64,000 nucleotides of DNA from Enoplolaimus lenunculus (lineage: Eukaryota; Nematoda; Enoplea; Enoplida; Thoracostomopsidae). The position numbers and the translations under genes were made by a program. Location: NCBI GenBank assembly GCA_030248215.1, contig JASANG010002473.1, forward strand, positions 1 to 64,000, written 5' to 3'. This document shows, piece by piece, positions 57,319-64,000 of this stretch. A model generated the notes under the pieces. That model was not told where the DNA came from, did no database searches, and saw only the letters and a list, made by a program, of their open reading frames with translations. Positions within the stretch are counted from its first letter, which is position 1; every line of letters begins with the position of its first letter.

Positions 57319-60300
57319 TGAAAATGGCTTTGAAAGTAAACTTGTTAAAATTTTTTTCATGGTGGCATGGAATTGATATTTCCTAAGTCTCGTTTTAAAG
57401 CAGTATCTACGTATGCTATGCTGATTTTTGCGTTAGTGCGGAAACCGGAAGCATGCATACAAAAAGCACTGACGGCTGTGGATGTTGAAAATACTACGTA
57501 TACCCAAAAGCTTTGCCTGTGTCTCGGGCGTCTGTCTAGTCTAAACAAAAACAACTTTACTATGGAGTCTGTCTAGTCTAAACAAAAACAACTTTACTAT
57601 GGAGTCTTTCGACAGATGGTTGTTAAGAAACTTTTTGGGCTATAAAAGATAGACAAATCGTAACCAATCGTGTATAAGCATTAGATTTCAGTAACATTTT
57701 TTACGGCAAGATACACAGGTTTTCGTCCATGATTACAGCTCATGAATATGTCCTAAGGTAAAATAAAATCAACGAACTGAACCAACTCAACTGTTCTGCC
57801 CAACTGCAGTAGTACAGTCATCATTCGACAGTACAGATAAAGCATGAGCAGTAGTGGAAACAGGAGCACAGCAACGAATCCGGCTCGAAATCGAAGCGCT
57901 TTGGTGAATCTGATTGGACAATCGTCAGCAATGAGTGATGGATTTTGGGAACGCTGCATTGGGTTGCCATTGATTGGATAATCTGAAATGTAAACAAAAG
58001 AGGTTTGACATCACCTGTGATTCGCAGCGTAGAGAGATTATTTTTTGAGTTGAGGTTTGCCAAAATCGAAACAAACGCCCGTTAATATTTCATAATCCTA
58101 ATGCTTTGGAGAAATTTGTTTTAGCTAAGTATGCTTAACAATCAATAATTGTCCCCGTGATAATGACTTTAGGTGCAAAGTCTAATTGCCTATCACCGCA
58201 TGGTATTAAACGGCGAATAGCCGGCTAAATCGTTTCAGGTGACGGACACAATGCTAATGCTACGATTTATCCTAAATTGCAAGCGGTGCTATCGCATCTC
58301 CAAGATCAAGGACCGAGGGTAAACTCGGAATAGTTTTGTTTTCAACAAGCGCGAGTGATTGTGAACTGTTCGAATATTGAAAAGTTAACTTGAATGATAA
58401 TCAAAGCTGTACCTCTGTGTGCCGAAAATACAATAAACATGCCGGCAGGCGGAACAATCCACGCAAGAGCCATGGCGGTATGCAGGAACAGTGGACGCAG
58501 TAAGAATTCAACTTTGTACGGATACGCGATCGATATGTAGTGATTGAATGCGAGCAGTAGCAAGTGTAGGATCGAAGTAATCATTGCTCCGAGGCGAAAC
58601 ATTTCCAACGACACTATGATACAATTCCATTGAGGGATTCGGATTTCTGGAATGAATAAATATTTTCAAGTCGACTGACTGGCTTTTGTTGCAATGAAAG
58701 CATAGCTAGCTAACTGGTAAATTAAAAAAACAAATAACAGTCCGTAATCGAATAACCAGGAAGAATATCCTCTGGAGAGGCAAAATATCAATCCGCCCGC
58801 TGATTTTTAGGTCACTACAGTGGTATCGTAGGCAGCGTTAATAATAAACAGCGAAAAGACTTGATGAATTTGGGTATTAAATGACAAATCTAACGTTTAC
58901 TGGTAACATTCAGTTAAAGAGTTCGTCAATTATGTCTATTTAGGATGCCATTTGAAATTCAATTGCAGTAGCTCAATAGGATACTCAATAGGATACACTG
59001 GCTAGTTTTTGGCTTTGTAGTACTTCTGTAGTATTGTTTTGGAGATGGCTTAGGTTTGCGGTCTCATATTGAAGTATTGTTTTTCACGATAACAAATGGA
59101 AACTTATAAACACACCATAAAGACTGTATATGCACATTAGCATAAATGTTGTGTAAAGTTCAGCTGGCAATAGTTTCAGCTGACAATAGTACTTACCTTT
59201 GCCAATATAGAGATAACTATTTAGAAATAGGGTAACTGCGATTAATGCAGTTGACCAGCAATCTGCACCGGCCAATGCTAATGTTAGCTTAAACGTTGAT
59301 GACGGTGGATTGCGTATACAACACGACAATGATACAATGCATAAGTTTGCAGCGAATGCAGTCAACGATAGCGCGATTAGTATCGCAGCGAGGACTTGAT
59401 AGCGTCGTTTGATAATTGCACGCCATGAGTGTACTGCGGATAGCCGTCGTTTGAGTTGCGCATCCTGAAATAAAACGAATTGGTGGTACTGCCAGGGATC
59501 GACCGGATATCCGGTTCCGGTTTAATATCCGGCAAAATCCGACATCCGGTTCCGGGATCCGGTATAATCCTACCGGATACCGGATATGTGTGGTTGTGGT
59601 TTCAAATATCATAAAAGTGTTTTTTTCACGTCAACATACTAGATATTTTGAAGCGACTGCAATTCCGAGCAATTCATGAATGGACACTGACACGGAATGA
59701 AAAATCCAAACCAAAAGTTAAACTTAAATCCACAAATACATATTTTCCACGACTCAAATACTTCCAACAGTGTACAAATTTAGACCCTATATTCGGTTAA
59801 CATCCGGCTCCGCTTGTTGTACAAACTTCGCTATCCGGTTCCGGTATCCGGTAAAATTAATATCCGGTCGATCCTTGGGTACTGATGGTGATGTTTTTGG
59901 CGAAAAACATCTGGGGTGGTTGAAAAACACGAGTTTGTCTTGCGTGCGCGCTAGGCTGGCTGGCGTTGTCTCAAATGTCCTCAGGTCGACAAAAGCCCAA
60001 AAACGATCGTAAATTTTGTTGTATTGATAAAATTGGCAGAATTCAATGCTAGTTTGCGTATGGTTCGTTGAAGAACATTTTTTTGCAATTTACAATGCAG
60101 CTAATAGCTATGTATTTATAAAATATTTCAGTCAAACAGTATGTACTGCGAAGGAAGCATTGATTGGATGAAGTTCGAACCTTTGACAGTTTTTGATGGC
60201 AATAAAGTTTTGAAACCTTTCTAAACAGCCGAACGCGGTCAGTTGTTTGCTGACAATGTACAGTCAGCATTTGGTGCTAGAAATTCAAAATTTCAACTCA

Positions 60301-60862
60301 ACAATGGGGGTTTCAAGATTCGCCACCCACTCAACTGGCGAGATAGATGCTGCTGCACACCATTTGAGAATGCTTCCTAATCATTAGTGCCGAAAAAGAT
60401 GTTCCGAAAAATGGTTCAGTCTGCCTCAACTCTACTGCAAATATACTAATATATTGTGTTTTTGAATATTGGCTGATTAAAATTGTTTTAAACCGACACC
60501 GATTATACGAACTTTCAATTCTTCAATTATTGTAAAATCTGAAACTGAATCGGAACGGTTTGCTACCATGAAGCTGCTACATAACATGTGTATTTCGTGT
60601 CACTTACAAGATGAACGCGATTTCGGTTCGCTGTAGTGTACGATAGACTTTTGTTCAGTTGAATGCATCGTTGAAGAGTTGTTGTTGTTGTTTTTGAATG
60701 ATTTGTAGTTGAATTGGTATCCGTTGCACAAGTGATGTTTTGTTGAAATTGCGTTATTTTGCCACCAGCGTCGCGTTTGAGTTGAGAACCGTCTGCAGTT
60801 TGCACTGATTTGCACGTTTGCAGTATGATAATGAGCATTATGACGTATGCTAATTGAATCAT
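54001..60862 (-). CDS. Class A (rhodopsin-like) orphan GPCR with NHY motif and giant Gln-rich C-terminal tail, six exons
   Basis: Seven-transmembrane receptor of about 1,014 residues, expected at the plasma membrane and G-protein coupled. Exons in transcript order: 60862-60608, 59464-59197, 58646-58413, 57982-57792, 56943-56766 and 55919-54001; splice phases agree throughout. It has a signal peptide (MIQLAYVIMLIIILQTC) and an N-terminus with NIT, NST and NHS glycosylation sites. Class A landmarks: Asn125 in TM1; Asp153 in TM2 (LALAGAD); Cys183 at the start of TM3 and Cys274 in ECL2 (likely disulfide); NHY at 209-211 in place of DRY; Trp237 in TM4; Pro295 in TM5; Trp355/Pro357 in TM6 (FLVAWVP, no Cys); NPLIY at 399-403 in TM7. 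The tail after TM7 is about 600 residues, with a Gln/Lys/His-rich stretch near 585-665. The ligand and subfamily are not recognised. Only the end of exon 4 is uncertain. Confidence 0.88.
55984..56098. mobile_element. MITE with a TTAGGC core (copy 8), right end lost, in GPCR intron 5
   Basis: The left end GGTCCATGTTACTTTAAGGG and the GCGTCCAGGTTTCTGG inner part match copy 7. The core has four consecutive TTAGGC units. The copy stops abruptly at AGGAACTCAT, where another repeat (CATCGACCGGAT) begins. Confidence 0.8.
56586..56743. mobile_element. MITE, ATGCGCCGTTCACAATAA family, in GPCR intron 5
   Basis: 158 bp with an almost perfect terminal inverted repeat of about 28 bp (ATGCGCCGTTCACAATAATT..). 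It ends 22 bp from the exon 5 donor at 56765. TA precedes the left end and A/T-rich sequence follows the right end. Confidence 0.9.
56766..56943 (-). CDS. GPCR exon 5: intracellular loop 3 and TM6
   Basis: It encodes GNKTTVYAQPSRRRYTAFARKRRAMVTTLL...FLVAWVPSSVAYII. A basic loop-3 end leads into TM6 with Trp/Pro (WVP). The donor is GTACGT at 56765, in phase 1. The acceptor is AATTTAG, and the intron just before it is a long AAT repeat with no usual pyrimidine tract. Confidence 0.82.
56946..57316. repeat. ATT/AAT microsatellite of about 370 bp in GPCR intron 4
   Basis: ATT triplets with occasional ATG interruptions and a repeated internal phrase (ATTATGATTATGATTATTAT). On the transcribed strand it is AAT-rich and runs almost to the exon 5 acceptor. 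The long Asn/Tyr/Ile open frames here are artefacts. Confidence 0.97.
57792..57982 (-). CDS. GPCR exon 4: extracellular loop 2 and TM5
   Basis: The acceptor is ACATTTCAG. It encodes the loop-2 Cys (DDCPIRF) and TM5 (GFVAVLLFPLLLMLYLYCRMM). The 3' end is uncertain: donors GTTGAG (chosen, after LQLGRT), GTTCAG, GTTGAT or GTACTA all give phase 0 and differ by a few intracellular-loop-3 residues. Confidence 0.7.
58413..58646 (-). CDS. GPCR exon 3: extracellular loop 1, TM3 with NHY, TM4
   Basis: The acceptor is CATTCCAG and the donor GTACAG. It encodes QWNC (loop-1 Trp and the TM3 Cys), AFNHYISIAYPYKV (NHY in place of DRY, then a conventional loop-2 YP pair) and TM4 with ALAWIVPP. Phase 1 on both sides. 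Confidence 0.9.
59197..59464 (-). CDS. GPCR exon 2: TM1, intracellular loop 1 and TM2
   Basis: The acceptor is TTTATTTCAG and the donor GTAAGT at 59196. It begins DAQLKRRLSAVHSWR. TM1 carries AANLCIV (Asn1.50) and TM2 carries LALAGAD (Asp2.50, sodium-site residue). It ends in phase 1. Confidence 0.9.
59493..59877. mobile_element. hAT-like non-autonomous element in GPCR intron 1
   Basis: 385 bp. It starts CAGGGATCGACCGGATATCC and ends with the inverted ATATCCGGTCGATCCTTG. The flanks GGTACTGC / GGTACTGA match at 7 of 8 positions, as expected for an 8-bp hAT duplication. The subterminal DNA is dense in ATCCGG words. It lies 28 bp from the exon 2 acceptor. Confidence 0.85.
60608..60862 (-). CDS. 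GPCR exon 1: signal peptide and extracellular N-terminus
   Basis: It starts at the ATG at 60862-60860, followed by a 14-residue hydrophobic core typical of a signal peptide. It contains two Cys and three N-x-S/T sites. The donor is GTAAGT at 60607, in phase 0. It is 85 codons long. Confidence 0.8.
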
Positions 60863-60904
60863 TATTGAAATGTTTTAAATTAAGGTATCTGCTGTAATTA
60901 TTTG

Positions 60905-61241
60905 CAGGAAGCGGAATTTTTTCGGTTTTGTGGCAAATTATTCACAATCATTTAAATACTGGAAACGTTGTCTGTAAAAATTTGTTGTTTCGAAACCAGT
61001 GTTTTTGCAATTAGCCCAATTTAGAAATAGTCTCTAATGGGCGTTTAGCAAAATGTTATGATGACATAGACTGAAAATTCACTTAAGCAATTTTTGGCAT
61101 GTTTTCTAAACGGTACCATAGTAATTCGGTAATGAAAATTATTTCAAATTCCGGTTCCTGTTCCTGTTCGGGTTCCTACAAAGAGATTCAATTCCTGTTC
61201 CTGTTCCTGATCCGGCAAAATTTAGTTCCTGTTGGAACCCT
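60905..61241. mobile_element. Left-truncated copy of the CAGGGTTC element upstream of the GPCR
   Basis: CGGTTTTGTGGCAAATTATTC to GTTGGAACCCTG is collinear with 50480-50813, including ACTGGAAAC and TTCCTGTTCCTG blocks. It starts 43 bp upstream of the GPCR ATG, so it may lie in the 5' UTR or promoter. Confidence 0.65.
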
Positions 61242-62439
61242 GGTATATATTGCATGTTACAAATCTCGTATATCTTTGCTCTTAGACTCATCCAAACATT
61301 TACGCATAGGTGTAGTGTGTAGATTCAGGAATAGTTACGTGTAGGAAAATGCTTACCTATGCCTAAGCCTTAACATTAGATGTTGGAGGGAAAGTGTACT
61401 ATATGCGTACATTTAGTGGTAAAATTTCGTTCCATATTTTCAAATTGCAGTTTTCCACATATTGAAGGATCCATTTTAGTACAATATGCAGCGTGCCGCC
61501 GGCAATTAACGACTGAAACCGTATTTTCAGTAGCACTTTTCGCCAGTTAGTGACAGGTCTTTCTTCAGAGTAGCGAACCGCAGCAGCTGCGGTTCCGAAT
61601 GTCTTCCGCGAGCAGAACAAACGAAATCCGAGAAAGATGTACAAAATGCACAATCATGTCGGATTTGCTAATTATCCGCATGTAAACAATAACTTCTGCA
61701 TCTTAATCAGGGGTAGTGTGTGTTTATTTATTGAACTTTGTCAGTTTTTAGAAACTCATTCTAAAAGCTATGAAAAAAAATACATTGACTATTTTATAAC
61801 TGGTGAAAATATTATTGTTTAGCGGGCGTGCATGCGTATATAAATAGTAATGTAGATTTGCTAATTAGCACATAGCATACCAATAATAATAATGGCGGAA
61901 TGCTCTAAAATCGGCACCGTAATCAGTTGCATTGTATTTTTTAAGCTTTGTCAGGCACGCTAGCAGCCAGCGCACCTTGCTAGCGGCAGGGGCTAAACAT
62001 TTATCAGGCGGGGGGCATACAAAGGTTTTCGATGACAGATTTGCATGTAACGTTGAAAATTTGCTGGGAATGGCGGGCTAAATTCTTCCAAAGGGCTCTG
62101 GCTGAGCACCTCCTCTGGCCCCGTTCTTGGCGACGGGCGCGTTGTCTGGTTAGAACCATTGTAGAAGTTGCATATTAAAATAAACAAAACATAGAATAAT
62201 ATAAAGTTCTGAAAATAGCACAGTTTAGAATGCGTCCGCGGGTGAATGGTAATATGTATTAGATTTGCTAATTATCGCATGTCAATAATAGCTTCGGTAT
62301 GGAAAATGTCGCATCTGGTTTAGGGCCCAGCGTTTGTATTTTTAGTTAGTGAGATTAGAAACATTCTAAAAGTATACAAATACACAAAACATATGAAATA
62401 TTGGTGCAGAAAAAGTGTCATGTTGTATCGTCCGGTCTG

Positions 62440-62617
62440 TAGGCAGTGGGGGGACAAAAGGGGATGGGCGGCGAGGCTCAGCCCCCTGAAACAATTTTGG
62501 TTTCACCCGAGAAAAGTTTCAAGCATAGTTATAACTAAGTCAGCGAATGACGTTTTTATGCCCCTCCTGAAATATGTTTAGCCCTTTTCGTAGCAAGGTG
62601 AGTCGGCTACGGGACTG
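62440..62617. mobile_element. MITE, GGGCCCGTAGCCA family
   Basis: TCTGTAGGCAGTGGGGGG to GAGTCGGCTACGGGACTGG, with ATGCCCCTCCTGAAATATG near the right end. Similar but partial sequence lies at 62075-62140. Confidence 0.72.
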
Positions 62618-64000
62618 GTGAGCGTGCGTCCACAGGTGGATGTCGACGAATTCGTTAAGTTAGGGATGTTAAACTCAACCTCTTTATCAGGAGCGGCATA
62701 GTTTTTTTTACATATCCATACATATAAGCTCCGTAATTTGGTGTAATAGCTAATATCGTTGGTAAGCTAAAATCTACATCTTTATAAGAAACGCAGAACG
62801 GCTGCGATCAAAGTATGTGGTTCTTGTCTACTTTTGCGGAAGGAAATTGATCAATTTTTGTTGAACGTTGGCAGATTAGGCTGATTGTTTACGTTTTGTT
62901 TTAAAAACCAACTGAAACTGAACTCATTATATTTGAACTGAGAACAATTAGACACTTAATGATGCGTTTAAGTAATAAAAACAAGTTGTATCGATGTGTT
63001 GATTGCTCAACGAGAGTTTACCAGTAGATCCAAGGCCGGATTGCTACGGGATCGTTTTATAAGACAAAAGCAAGTCGAATGTAAACGCTGCCCTACCCCG
63101 TCCGCAGGAATTTTGAGGATGCTTCTAAAGGAGTAGTTGTTTTGGATGTGCTACGGACGGCGAGAATCGGATGTGGCTGATATGCTAATTTAAGCTCTTA
63201 TTTAACGCTGCGATAAAGTTGAATTTGGCGACGAAACCGTTTGAATTGGTTGCGTTTTAATCGAAAGCTGTTGTGATTAATAGCTGAGTTGCTCTTGCAA
63301 CAGTGCAATTTGGTAAGGATTGCAAATTTAATGGTGGTGGATTGTAGTCTGTATAATTGCAAGGAAATATTATTTTGGCTGGATTGAGAATACTTCTAGC
63401 AATTTCTGTGGTTGAAGTGGTACATAACCATATTTCAGAGATCTTTATATCTGTATAATTAGTACTATTTATTTGACGTAAACTTTGTTTTGGTAAAACT
63501 TTATATTCTAAAATATAATTATTGATTTATTTACAATTTTGAAGTTGAATCTAGAGCTTGCTGGAACAAAGTTGAACTTGAACTGGAACGGTTTAGTAGT
63601 ATTCTAGCCAATGCCAAACAGCGGTATCGTGGGCGTACCAAGGTTTTTAAGATTTTTGCCACGGAATTTAAGAGCAGTTTTTTTTTCTATTGGTAACGCA
63701 AGAAACCATCTCGTTCGTAATTTTTACAGGACGTGAAATGGTAATATGCTGATACCTAAATTTTGCCGATTCCACTACCGATTCTTATTTTTTAAAATTT
63801 GTCGATGCCGAACCGACACTGATATCGCTACCGATGCCTACTTCCGTGTTAATAAACGATGCTGAAAGAATTTATGAGATAACTACGTTACATCTTTGTA
63901 AACGTGAAGACTGAAAACTTTGACAACCATAAACGGTTATAATTTATAAGAAGTGTTCATTTCAGTAAATTTTTTTCAAATACAAACGCAAGAGACATAA

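Larger units (their letters stand above)
60863..64000. other. No gene seen; upstream of the GPCR
   Basis: After the truncated CAGGGTTC element and the MITE at 62440 only unassigned AT-rich DNA remains. Words such as ACCGATACTGATATCG-like runs at 63760-63840 resemble the inside of the element at 15405. No MYST-type zinc finger or acetyl-CoA-binding motif was found on the plus strand here. Confidence 0.5.

Noticed and set aside
56944-57386. Poly-Asn, poly-Tyr and poly-Ile frames
   Set aside because: Translations of the ATT/AAT microsatellite in a GPCR intron.

Overview
The window looks like nuclear DNA of an invertebrate, most probably a nematode. It is AT-rich, with spliced genes (GT/AG introns, conserved phases), single-amino-acid runs, microsatellites and many short inverted-repeat transposons. 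Interstitial TTAGGC / GCCTAA tracts, the telomeric hexamer of most nematodes, are scattered throughout. No rRNA, tRNA, CRISPR array, bacterial operon or viral gene was recognised. The large introns and heavy repeat load do not resemble the compact genomes of Caenorhabditis; placement below 'nematode-like' is not supported by what can be read here.

Layout. Positions 1 to about 37,500 hold no gene I can support. They carry tandem repeats (1-880, 10246-10413, 12164-12509), many MITE-like elements, hAT-like elements with target-site duplications (one nested in another element, 18902-19872), and a striking array of 37 perfect-length 57-bp units at 29365-31473. From 37,566 to at least 51,469 on the plus strand lies a nine-exon gene fragment. 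It encodes a protein of at least 1,617 residues with a histone-H1-like winged helix, an enormous Asn/Gln/Thr-rich middle and a tandem (double) PHD finger. The PHD spacing fits the KAT6/MOZ/Enok family of MYST histone acetyltransferases, but no catalytic MYST domain was seen in the window. The end of this gene is unresolved. After a degenerate tandem repeat (about 51,960-52,980), positions 54,001-60,862 on the minus strand encode a complete six-exon class A G-protein-coupled receptor. It has about 1,014 residues, an NHY motif in place of DRY, and a cytoplasmic tail of about 600 residues rich in Gln. From 60,863 to 64,000 only repeat-derived and unassigned DNA was seen.

The two genes face each other (convergent as far as can be seen) and do not form a functional unit. 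The receptor acts at the plasma membrane and the PHD protein most likely on chromatin. Either the receptor lies downstream of the PHD gene, or it is nested antisense inside a long intron of it.

The most unusual content is mobile and repetitive. It includes a MITE family whose core is made of nematode telomere-type repeats, an inverted-repeat family with exact 7-bp target duplications, and a satellite built from the end of a third MITE family with a recent 570-bp higher-order duplication.
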